Shown: one piece after another, positions 1-7,209 of the stretch
How positions within the stretch are numbered: the first letter of the stretch is position 1
How the letters are laid out: every line of letters starts with the position of its first letter
From: GCA-002715885 sp045561575
GTDB taxonomy: Bacteria > Bacteroidota > Bacteroidia > Flavobacteriales > BACL11
Direction: 5' to 3'
Length of the DNA stretch: 22,364 nucleotides
NCBI GenBank assembly: GCA_045561575.1
Contig: JBJKXM010000069.1
Coordinates: 1-22,364 of the forward strand
Program-made: the position numbers and the translations under genes
Notes under the pieces: generated by a model
Databases searched by the model: none
Seen by the model: the letters and a program-made list of their open reading frames with translations, nothing else
What the model was told of the DNA's origin: nothing

Positions 1-435
1 ATGGGTAATATTTTTAAAACAGTTGTTACATTAATTATAGTTGCTGATGTTTTTGCTTCTGGACTTTTGTCATTGAATTTTATAAATGCTTTGATTTTTA
101 TTTCTGAAAACTTAGGGCTTTTGGCTGTTGGAATAGGAGTGGTAATGGTTGTATTGATTTTTCTATCTGCTATGATCATGGGAAGTGGTAATGCTGCATT
201 TTTTTCATTTGGTCCTATAGCGCCAGAAATAACACAGCGCTTTAATCTTCAGGCTATAGATTTTATATTGCCTATGAATTTTGCAGCATCGATGGGAAGG
301 ACTGTTTCTCCTGTTTCTGGTGTTTTAATAGCTACTGCTGAAATTGCTCAGGTCTCAACTATGCAAATAGTTAAAAGAAATATAGTGCCAATGCTTGCAG
401 CTTTGTTTATTATGTTAATTTATCATTTTATTTAA
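1..435 (+). CDS. C4-dicarboxylate carrier, DcuC family (C-terminal part)
   Basis: This is the last 144 residues of a polytopic inner-membrane carrier, cut by the left edge of the window. The ATG at base 1 is almost certainly an internal Met, because DcuC-family carriers are about 450 residues long. The fragment is made of hydrophobic segments and contains the block MGSGNAAFFSF (residues 60-70) followed by MGRTVSPVSGVLIA (about 98-111), which matches my recollection of the C-terminal half of DcuC carriers. The family moves C4-dicarboxylates such as fumarate, succinate and aspartate. The next gene, an isoaspartyl dipeptidase homologue, starts 4 bases after the stop, so the two are probably cotranscribed. 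A link between aspartyl-peptide breakdown and dicarboxylate transport is an inference from this pairing. The exact substrate and direction of transport cannot be read from the fragment. Confidence 0.8.
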   Translation: MGNIFKTVVTLIIVADVFASGLLSLNFINALIFISENLGLLAVGIGVVMVVLIFLSAMIMGSGNAAFFSFGPIAPEITQRFNLQAIDFILPMNFAASMGRTVSPVSGVLIATAEIAQVSTMQIVKRNIVPMLAALFIMLIYHFI

Positions 436-439
436 TGTC

Positions 440-1582
440 ATGCTTTTAATAAAAAATACAAATTTGTTTTCCCCTGAATCATTGGGAATGAAAGATATTT
501 TGATATCCTCAGGAAAAATTGTAGCTATTGAAGATAAAATTGAGAATCACAGACTCTTCGATGAAATCTGGGATGCAGAGGGTGCAATTACAACCCCTGG
601 TTTTATTGATCAACATATTCATGTTATTGGAGCTGGAGGTAAGCATGGATTTGCGTCTATGACACCACAACTTCATCTAGGTGAATTGATAAAATGTGGT
701 ACTACTAGTGTTGTAGGTTTGTTGGGTACTGATGGGTCAACAAGAAGTATTAAAACACTTTATAGTAAAATACAAGCTTTAAACCAAGAAGGAATATCAG
801 CTTATATGTATACTGGATATTATGGTCTTGATAAAGTTTATTTAATGAATTCATTACAAGAGGATATGATCTATATCGATAAAGTAATTGGTTGTAAGAT
901 TGCAATATCTGATATAAGATCTTCATATCCATCAACATTAGAGCTTTTAAGATTATTAAGAAATGTTAGAGTGGGCGGGATGCTTTCTGGAAAAAAAGGA
1001 ATACTACATCTACACTTGGGAGCTCTGTCTTCAAAAATGGATATGTTGTTTGAGCTTGTTGAAAATTATGAGTTTCCGATTCAACATATCTCACCAACGC
1101 ATGTTGGACGTACCTTAGAATTATTTGAGCAGGCCATTATTTTTGCTAAAATGGGAGGTATGATTGATATCACAACAGGAGCTTCTAAATATACTGATCC
1201 ATATAAATCAGTTTTGCATGCATTAGATAGTGGTGCGTCAATTGATAATCTTACTTTTAGTAGTGATGGGAATGCAGGTCTAGATAAACTTGATGAGAAT
1301 AATAATTTAATAGGATTTAAAAGCGCCCCATTTGATCAAAATTTAGAAGAAGTAATTAATTTACATTTAAAAGGAGGTGTCTCTTTTGAAGAATCTATTA
1401 AAATTATAACATCAAATCCGGCAAAAAATCTTGGCCTAAAAACAAAAGGTCATCTTAGAAAAAATTATGATGCTGATATATGTTTTTTTGACACCAATTA
1501 TAATTTACAAACAGTAATTGCTAATGGAAAATTTATGATGAAAAATGAAAAGTTAATTCAAAAAGGAAGTTTTGAAAAATAG
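440..1582 (+). CDS. iadA: Isoaspartyl dipeptidase-like metallohydrolase (amidohydrolase superfamily)
   Basis: A 380-residue homologue of E. coli IadA, which hydrolyses beta-aspartyl dipeptides. Aligned from memory of the E. coli protein, it runs with a constant offset of 9 residues. The metal site is complete: HxH at 59/61, Lys153 (carbamylated bridging ligand), His192, His221 and Asp276. Catalytic Tyr128 (E. coli Tyr137) and substrate-binding Arg160 and Arg224 (Arg169, Arg233) are also kept. Two substrate-contacting positions differ: Lys68 stands where E. coli has Glu77, and Gly280 where it has Ser289. Glu77 is reported to pair with the substrate's free alpha-amino group, so specificity may differ from classical IadA. 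No signal peptide is seen, so the enzyme should be cytoplasmic. It lies between a DcuC-type carrier and a porin in a tight operon. Family assignment is firm; activity on isoaspartyl dipeptides is uncertain. Confidence 0.9.
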   Translation: MLLIKNTNLFSPESLGMKDILISSGKIVAIEDKIENHRLFDEIWDAEGAITTPGFIDQHIHVIGAGGKHGFASMTPQLHLGELIKCGTTSVVGLLGTDGSTRSIKTLYSKIQALNQEGISAYMYTGYYGLDKVYLMNSLQEDMIYIDKVIGCKIAISDIRSSYPSTLELLRLLRNVRVGGMLSGKKGILHLHLGALSSKMDMLFELVENYEFPIQHISPTHVGRTLELFEQAIIFAKMGGMIDITTGASKYTDPYKSVLHALDSGASIDNLTFSSDGNAGLDKLDENNNLIGFKSAPFDQNLEEVINLHLKGGVSFEESIKIITSNPAKNLGLKTKGHLRKNYDADICFFDTNYNLQTVIANGKFMMKNEKLIQKGSFEK

Positions 1583-1586
1583 AATT

Positions 1587-2921
1587 ATGAATAAATTTTT
1601 TCATTTCTTTTTTTCATTTTTTTCATTTTTTAATTTAAGTGCACAAGACGCTATTTTAAACACATATAATTTTGGAGAGGGCATAGATTTTGTTAATGAA
1701 GATGATCATGCTTTTAAATTAGGAGGGTATATTCAACCCTTTTTAGAGTCAAGGGTAGTTTTTAATGATACTTTAGACGAAGTTTATGTTGATAATAGAT
1801 TTCGTTTACGTCGTTTAAGACTTCGATTATCTGGAAAAAATCCTTCTTTTAATTTGAATTATCGTATTCAATTTGATTTAAGCGGGGTTTCTGAAACAGG
1901 TGAAGAAACATCAAATCCATTGTTGGACGCTTTTATAACTTATTCTTTTAATAAAAGGACAAAACTTACTATTGGACAAAGAGCTTTGCGATCAGATAAT
2001 AGAGAATTAACAATGAGTTCAGCTAGCTTGCAAATTGTTGAAAGAAGTAGGTTAACATCATCATTTGCTTCTATTAGAGATTTTGGATTGTTTCTGCAAA
2101 GAGATTTTCGCTTTAAAAATGGAAGTTTTTTAAGAAATTATTTAGAAGTAACATCTGGAGATGGTATGAATAATCTTCAGCTGGACCACGGTGGTTTTAA
2201 GTATGGAGGCCGTATTGATTATCTTCCTTTTGGACTATTTACCAATATGGGGCAATTTCGTCAAGCTGATATTATGAGAGAACGCTCGTTGAAATTAGTT
2301 GTTGGTTTAAATTACAGTTATAATCAGGGAATTAGTAGTAGGAGGGGGAGAGATGGTGGTCAAATATTATATTTAAATGAAAATGGTAATGAATCATTAC
2401 CTGATTTTATCAAAATGGGAGCTGATATGATGTTAAAAATCAATGGTTTTTCTCTTTTGGCTGAATATCAAAAAACATCATCTATAGTTCCTGATGATAT
2501 AACCCAAAGAGTAAGAAATAACGGTACTGTTTCATCTTCTTTTTTAGTAAATGGAGAGGAAAGTATGAAAAATTATATTAATGGAAGAATGATGTTGGGA
2601 AGCGCATATAATGTTCAAATGGGTTATCTTCTTAAAAGTTTATATTCATTTGATATAAGATATACTCATTTAGAAAGCAAGGAATTTTCATTTCTAAATA
2701 ACGGAACATTTTATAATAGACCTAACTATTATACTTTTGGGTTTAGTAAATATTTTGCTCGTAATTATGGATTTAAAGTTCAAGCTTCAATTACTTATGT
2801 TGATGTAAATGAAAATTCGACCTATGCTACTCAAACAGGTGATTTTTCAGACCCGTATTTGAATGTTCCTCATAGAGGAAGTGAGTTTCTTTTTCGTCTA
2901 ATTACATCAATAAGTTTTTAA
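1587..2921 (+). CDS. Outer-membrane porin, OprO/OprP-like
   Basis: A 444-residue exported beta-barrel protein that probably lets small anionic or peptide solutes cross the outer membrane. The ATG at 1587 is preferred over a TTG at 1572, which would overlap iadA; with ATG the gene starts 4 bases after the iadA stop. The signal peptide is odd: 9 of the first 20 residues are Phe, and cleavage probably falls before Gln20. The mature part opens with HAFKLGGYIQPFLESR, a porin O/P-type first strand, then alternating aromatic and charged strands, SGDGMNNLQLDHGGFKYGGR in the middle, and a C-terminal FLFRLITSISF ending in Phe, as expected for a barrel recognised by BamA. It is clearly related to the porin at 4463-5680. 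The substrate is unknown; the neighbours suggest peptides or dicarboxylates. Confidence 0.8.
   Translation: MNKFFHFFFSFFSFFNLSAQDAILNTYNFGEGIDFVNEDDHAFKLGGYIQPFLESRVVFNDTLDEVYVDNRFRLRRLRLRLSGKNPSFNLNYRIQFDLSGVSETGEETSNPLLDAFITYSFNKRTKLTIGQRALRSDNRELTMSSASLQIVERSRLTSSFASIRDFGLFLQRDFRFKNGSFLRNYLEVTSGDGMNNLQLDHGGFKYGGRIDYLPFGLFTNMGQFRQADIMRERSLKLVVGLNYSYNQGISSRRGRDGGQILYLNENGNESLPDFIKMGADMMLKINGFSLLAEYQKTSSIVPDDITQRVRNNGTVSSSFLVNGEESMKNYINGRMMLGSAYNVQMGYLLKSLYSFDIRYTHLESKEFSFLNNGTFYNRPNYYTFGFSKYFARNYGFKVQASITYVDVNENSTYATQTGDFSDPYLNVPHRGSEFLFRLITSISF
1596..1631 (+). repeat. Cluster of T tracts inside the porin signal peptide
   Basis: Four runs of T lie within 36 bases: 1596-1601 (6), 1608-1614 (7), 1617-1623 (7) and 1626-1631 (6). 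They encode the Phe-rich hydrophobic core of the porin signal peptide. Gain or loss of one T in any run would frameshift the porin just after its start. Confidence 0.7.
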
Positions 2922-2924
2922 ATA

Positions 2925-4451
2925 ATGAAAAAGAAATTATTTATAGCTATTTCTCTAATTCCATTTCTGGCCTTTTCTCAATTAAGCCCACAATCCAAGA
3001 AAATCACAAATAATTTTTTTCCAGACCCAGATGTTGAAATCAGCACACCTGCTTTTACAAAAAAGAAAGGCTTCACAAAATATGATGAAATGATGACTTT
3101 TCTTAATGAAAAAATAAACAATAACAGTGATGAGGTTAAACTTGAATTTGTTGGAGAGAGTCAAAAAGGAAAAAAAATACCCATCTTAATTTTTAATCGA
3201 GATAATAATAATAATAATAAAGTAAAAGTTTTTTTTCAAGCTGGTCTTCATGGAAATGAGCCAGCAAGTACAGAGGGTATTCTATATTTAATTGATGAAC
3301 TTTTAAATAATAAAAAATATGATTATTTGCTTGATAGGATAACTCTAGCTATTATCCCTATGGCTAACATTGATGGTTATGAAAAAAATGATAGATATGC
3401 TGCTAATGGTTTGGACTTAAATAGAGATCATACAAAACTTATAGCTAAAGAAAGTATTTGTTTAAAGCAAGCATTTAGTAATTTTTGTGCCGATGTAAGT
3501 GTTGATTTTCATGAGTACACACCTTTTAGAAAAGATTATGCCAAGCTCGGAACTTTCGGTATCGCAAATATATATGATGTCATGTTTTTGTATAGTGGAA
3601 ATCTGAACGTCCCCAAAAATCTAAGAGAATATACCAATAATAGATTTGTTGAAAATGCACGTAAAGAACTAACTAAAAATAATTTGAGACATCATGATTA
3701 TCTTACTTCACATAAACATCAAGGAAGCATACATTTCAATCAAGGATCAAATAGCGCAAGATCAAGCTGTACTGCATTTGCTTTGACAAACTCTATTTCT
3801 TCATTAATTGAAGTAAGAGGAGTTGGGCTTGGAAAAAAATCATTTAAAAGAAGAGTCAATTCAACTTTTCTAGTTGCACTTTCATATTTGCAAACTTCCT
3901 ATGATAATGTTGAAGAGGTTATGACAGTTATTGAACAGGCTAAAAAAGATAGATCATTTGCTGTATTGAAAAGTCAGCTTAATATTTATAAAAAAAATAT
4001 CCAAGTATTGGATTTAGATATCTCAGATGAAATCACATTTGAAGCAATCATTCATGATAAGTTAGATGCAAAACCAATGGCAAAAAGAGAAAGACCTAAA
4101 GCATATCTTATTAAAAAAAATCAAGTTGATATTATTGAAAAATTAATGCTATTAGGTTTAGAATTTGATACTATTAATGATAAAAAGGTTTATACACTTG
4201 AGCAATTCTATGTTACAGAATACTTTAAAGAAAAAATGAAATATGAAGGTGTTTTTATGCAGAAGGTCAAGGCAAAATTAGAAAAGGTAGATGTTAAAGT
4301 AGATGAAGATTGGTTAATACTAAATATGAATCAAAGAAAATCAAATTTAGCTATTGAGGTTCTGGAGCCAGAAGCGCCAAATAGTTTTGTGAGTTATAGT
4401 GTTATACCTACATTCAAAGGAGATACTTTGCCAATATATAGGTTAAATTAA
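2925..4451 (+). CDS. Exported zinc carboxypeptidase, M14 family
   Basis: A 508-residue metallopeptidase that should remove C-terminal residues from peptides outside the cytoplasm. The first 19 residues form a signal peptide (MKKKLFIAISLIPFLAFSQ). M14 hallmarks are present in order: zinc ligands His109 and Glu112 in GLHGNE, the LDLNRD block with Arg167 for substrate carboxylate binding, third zinc ligand His196 in VDFHEY, and general base Glu296 in LIEVRG. The catalytic domain covers roughly residues 50-325. About 180 further residues follow with no motif I recognise. Residues 94-98 are five Asn encoded by an AAT-type triplet repeat. It starts 3 bases after the upstream porin and is followed 11 bases later by a second porin, so the porins may import its products. 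No T9SS tail is obvious, so the location is periplasm or surface. Confidence 0.88.
   Translation: MKKKLFIAISLIPFLAFSQLSPQSKKITNNFFPDPDVEISTPAFTKKKGFTKYDEMMTFLNEKINNNSDEVKLEFVGESQKGKKIPILIFNRDNNNNNKVKVFFQAGLHGNEPASTEGILYLIDELLNNKKYDYLLDRITLAIIPMANIDGYEKNDRYAANGLDLNRDHTKLIAKESICLKQAFSNFCADVSVDFHEYTPFRKDYAKLGTFGIANIYDVMFLYSGNLNVPKNLREYTNNRFVENARKELTKNNLRHHDYLTSHKHQGSIHFNQGSNSARSSCTAFALTNSISSLIEVRGVGLGKKSFKRRVNSTFLVALSYLQTSYDNVEEVMTVIEQAKKDRSFAVLKSQLNIYKKNIQVLDLDISDEITFEAIIHDKLDAKPMAKRERPKAYLIKKNQVDIIEKLMLLGLEFDTINDKKVYTLEQFYVTEYFKEKMKYEGVFMQKVKAKLEKVDVKVDEDWLILNMNQRKSNLAIEVLEPEAPNSFVSYSVIPTFKGDTLPIYRLN
3202..3220 (+). repeat. Triplet microsatellite (ATA/AAT) in the M14 peptidase gene
   Basis: About six copies of an ATA triplet in a row, read in frame as AAT codons for an Asn tract. 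Because the unit is three bases, copy-number change would alter only the number of Asn residues in what is probably a loop before the first zinc ligand. Confidence 0.7.
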
Positions 4452-4462
4452 AAATAAAAATT

Positions 4463-5680
4463 ATGAAAAAAATAGGATTTTTAATCATGTCATTAGTTTT
4501 AATATCTAATGTGAATTCCCAAAATTTTAACAGTAATAATTCTTCTGAATTTTTACTTGGAAATGGTTTGGTTATAAATTCTGGAGATGATTATCATTTT
4601 AAATTAAGTGGAATGATTCAGCCTGCTTTTTCTATTTCTATAGATAGTTTGCAAAACACTGACTATTTATTTAATGCAAGGCATACTTTTTTTAGTTTCT
4701 CTGGATTTGCAAAACCAGAAAGAGTTTCTTTTTTAATGCTAGCAGATTTTAGCTTGTCATCACCTTTATTAGATGCGTGGGTAGCTTATCATTTTAATAA
4801 TAATTTAAGTTTATCATTTGGTCAAAAGTTAATCAGTGGAAATAATCGAGCAATGAAATACAAAAGTGATAATCTGCAATTTCATGAAAGAAGTTTATTA
4901 AGTACTAATTTTAGTAATACAGGAAGAGAGTTTGGTTTGTTTATTGATTTGAATTTATCATTAAAACGTTTTAATATTAATCCAACTTTTGGAGTTTCTT
5001 CTGGTGACGGAAGAAGTTCCTTTGGAACAAATTCTCGTGATGTTGATTTCGGTGGTTTTAAGTATTTTGGAAGAGTTGACTTTTATCCTCTAGGATATTT
5101 TTCAGAGGGTAATAATTTACAGGTTTTTGATATAAAAAGAGAAAGTCAACTCAAGTTTGTTTTTGGAATTGCAGCTAGCTATAATGATGGAGCATCAAAT
5201 AGTGTAGGTGAAGGTCATGGAGATTTTTTCTTATATAATGTAAATGGTGATATCCAACTACCGGACTACCGTCAGTTATATATTGATCTTTTATTAAAAT
5301 ATAGGGGGTTCTCTCTTCTTGGAGAATTTGTAACAGCTAATGCATCTTCTTTAGAACAGGTTTACATTGATCCAATTGCTATTTCACTATTACAACCAAC
5401 TCAAATTTCAGAATATCTTGCGATTGGTTCGGGGTTAAATTTTAGTCTAGGATATATTTTAAAAAATAATTTAGGTTTTGATATAGGTTATTCTAGTATC
5501 AGCCCTGAGTTTGATGAGAATTTAAATTCTATTATAAAATCTAATGAAGAGTTGAGGTTTGGTTTGTCAAGATATTTTCTTGAAAATAATCTAAAAATAA
5601 GCTCAACATATTCAAGAATTAATGATCAAAATGAAAATACTTTATCATTAATATCAATAGTTATGCAATTGAAATTATGA
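4463..5680 (+). CDS. Outer-membrane porin, paralogue of the 1587-2921 porin
   Basis: A 405-residue exported beta-barrel protein. The signal peptide is MKKIGFLIMSLVLISNVNSQ. The mature part shares a series of blocks with the upstream porin: YHFKLSGMIQPAF versus HAFKLGGYIQPFL, the REFGLFIDL region versus RDFGLFLQR, SGDG followed by GGFKYFGRVDFYPLGYF versus GGFKYGGRIDYLPFGLF, and RGFSLLGEF versus NGFSLLAEY. This one lacks the Arg-rich strand of its partner (RFRLRRLRLRLS), so its pore is probably lined differently. The two flank the M14 carboxypeptidase, which suggests tandem duplication followed by divergence, with different cargo. Its stop overlaps the next start by 4 bases (ATGA). Confidence 0.75.
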   Translation: MKKIGFLIMSLVLISNVNSQNFNSNNSSEFLLGNGLVINSGDDYHFKLSGMIQPAFSISIDSLQNTDYLFNARHTFFSFSGFAKPERVSFLMLADFSLSSPLLDAWVAYHFNNNLSLSFGQKLISGNNRAMKYKSDNLQFHERSLLSTNFSNTGREFGLFIDLNLSLKRFNINPTFGVSSGDGRSSFGTNSRDVDFGGFKYFGRVDFYPLGYFSEGNNLQVFDIKRESQLKFVFGIAASYNDGASNSVGEGHGDFFLYNVNGDIQLPDYRQLYIDLLLKYRGFSLLGEFVTANASSLEQVYIDPIAISLLQPTQISEYLAIGSGLNFSLGYILKNNLGFDIGYSSISPEFDENLNSIIKSNEELRFGLSRYFLENNLKISSTYSRINDQNENTLSLISIVMQLKL

Positions 5681-6810
5681 GAAATTTATTTTTTTATATT
5701 ATACTTTTTATTGCAAATTTCACATTTGCTCAATCATATGATGTGCTTTTTATAGGAAATAGTTACACCTACTATAATAATCTTCCTGAAATGATTTCAA
5801 ATATCGCAAATGATCTTGGTGATACTGTTAATTATGACCAGAACACACCAGGAGGCACTTCATTATATGCTCATTCTCAAAATCAAACTACAATAAATAA
5901 GATAAATCAGCAAAATTGGGATTTTGTAGTGTTGCAGGATCAGAGTCAAAGACCTTCTCTGAGTCCGTCTTATGTGGCTGCAAGTGTTTATCCATATGCA
6001 ACTCAATTAGTAAATTTAATTAATAGTAATTATATTTGCTCTGAGCCAGTTTTTTATATGACTTGGGGAAGAAAGTATGGAGATCAAACAAATTGTCAAT
6101 CTTACCCTCCAGTTTGTACTTTTTTAGGAATGCAAGAGCGTTTGCGAGATAGTTATTTAACTATGGGTCTTGACAATAATGCATCTGTTTCTCCAGTTGG
6201 TATCGCATTTAAAAATTCTATTTCGTCAGATAGTACGATTGATTTATATACTTCTGATAATAGTCATCCCAGTATTTATGGTTCTTATTTAGCTGCTTGT
6301 ACTTTTTATTCAACAATATTTAAAAAAAGTTCAGTTGGTTGCTCATTTAAGCCTAATGCTATTAATCAATCTGATGCGCTTTTTTTGCAGCAAGTCGCAT
6401 CCTCTACAGTCTTAGATAGTATGTTTGTTTGGAACATTTTTCAAGCACATTTTGATTTTAATCAAAATGGCAATGTTTTTGATTTTATAAATAAATCTTC
6501 AAACTTTGAAAATTGTATTTGGGATTTTGGCGATGGAAATCAATCAACCGATTTTAATCCAACCCATACTTATTTGCAAAATGGAGTTTATGATGTGATT
6601 TTAACTATACAAACTAATTCAGGCTGTTTGTCTGAAGTGTATTCTCTACAATTAAATGTAAACTCCACTCAAATTAATGAATATCAAGAAAACAAGAAAA
6701 TTATTAAGTCATTTAATATTTTAGGCAATCAGATAAATGAAAATTTTAAGGGTTTTATAATTGAGATTGATTCAAAAGGAAAGAGTGATAAGAAAATATA
6801 TTTAGAATAA
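5677..6810 (+). CDS. Exported SGNH-type hydrolase (DUF4886-like) with PKD domain
   Basis: A 377-residue exported protein with signal peptide MRNLFFYIILFIANFTFAQ. Residues 22-215 look like an SGNH/GDSL-type hydrolase of the DUF4886 kind: nucleophile Ser29 in FIGNSYTYYN, a Gly-rich second block near PGGTS (58-62), LQDQSQRP (86-93), and a DxxH pair Asp194/His197 in SDNSHPS. Residues 258-328 form a PKD domain (WDFGDGNQST, then FNPTHTY). A tail from about 334, with KSFNILGNQ and an ending KKIYLE, resembles a short T9SS sorting domain, so the protein may be secreted or displayed. SGNH enzymes are usually esterases acting on acylated glycans or lipids; the substrate here is unknown. It overlaps the upstream porin by 4 bases and may share its operon. 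Confidence 0.75.
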   Translation: MRNLFFYIILFIANFTFAQSYDVLFIGNSYTYYNNLPEMISNIANDLGDTVNYDQNTPGGTSLYAHSQNQTTINKINQQNWDFVVLQDQSQRPSLSPSYVAASVYPYATQLVNLINSNYICSEPVFYMTWGRKYGDQTNCQSYPPVCTFLGMQERLRDSYLTMGLDNNASVSPVGIAFKNSISSDSTIDLYTSDNSHPSIYGSYLAACTFYSTIFKKSSVGCSFKPNAINQSDALFLQQVASSTVLDSMFVWNIFQAHFDFNQNGNVFDFINKSSNFENCIWDFGDGNQSTDFNPTHTYLQNGVYDVILTIQTNSGCLSEVYSLQLNVNSTQINEYQENKKIIKSFNILGNQINENFKGFIIEIDSKGKSDKKIYLE

Positions 6811-6815
6811 AATTA

Positions 6816-6823
6816 TATTTTTG
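6816..6823 (+). promoter_or_regulatory. Candidate Bacteroidota -7 box (TATTTTTG)
   Basis: An exact TAnnTTTG match 17 bases before the start of the DoxX-like gene, in the 30-base gap after the SGNH gene. No clear -33 element is present, and the motif is easy to find by chance in AT-rich DNA. Confidence 0.35.
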
Positions 6824-6840
6824 AAAAAAGTAATTGAATA

Positions 6841-7209
6841 ATGATTGTTATTTTAAAATTAATTATTGCTTTAAGCTTGTTAAATGTTTGGGTTGTAAGA
6901 TTTGATAAAGAATCTCCATTTAGAGGAGCAGATTCAAAAAGTATGATTGAAGAGTTTAAGGTTTACGGACTTCCTAAATTATTTATGTATTCTATTGGTC
7001 TTTACAAAGTTCTTTTCTCTCTTTTTTTGATATTCAGTCTATTTTTTGGGTCTAAATTTGATCAGACTGTATATATGGGATTAGTTTTTCTATCGTTTAT
7101 TATGGCTGGATCAGTAATTATGCATTTTAGAGTTAATGACCCGCTGAAAAAATCTATTCCTGCTCTTGCAATACTATTTTTGTCTATTCTTGTATTATTG
7201 AGTTTTTAG
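6841..7209 (+). CDS. DoxX-like small membrane protein
   Basis: A 122-residue inner-membrane protein with about four transmembrane segments (about residues 1-18, 48-68, 77-96 and 104-122). The loop WVVRFDKESPFRGADSKSMI followed by EEFKVYGLPKLFMYSIG is typical of DoxX-like proteins in Bacteroidota, where the R(F)-x-SP(F/Y)RG and EEF-x-VYGLP blocks recur. The family has no well-defined general function; some members are tied to thiosulfate, quinol or oxidative stress metabolism. A -7 box-like sequence lies just upstream, so it may have its own promoter. Its stop overlaps the stop of the converging Fpg-like gene by 4 bases. Confidence 0.65.
   Translation: MIVILKLIIALSLLNVWVVRFDKESPFRGADSKSMIEEFKVYGLPKLFMYSIGLYKVLFSLFLIFSLFFGSKFDQTVYMGLVFLSFIMAGSVIMHFRVNDPLKKSIPALAILFLSILVLLSF

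Noticed and set aside
1572..1586. A TTG start for the first porin
   Set aside because: It would overlap the iadA stop and put a charged stretch before the signal peptide; the ATG at 1587 gives a normal start.
3202..3220. Triplet repeat in the M14 gene as a phase-variation switch
   Set aside because: The unit is three bases, so changes would not alter frame; only a loop Asn count would change.
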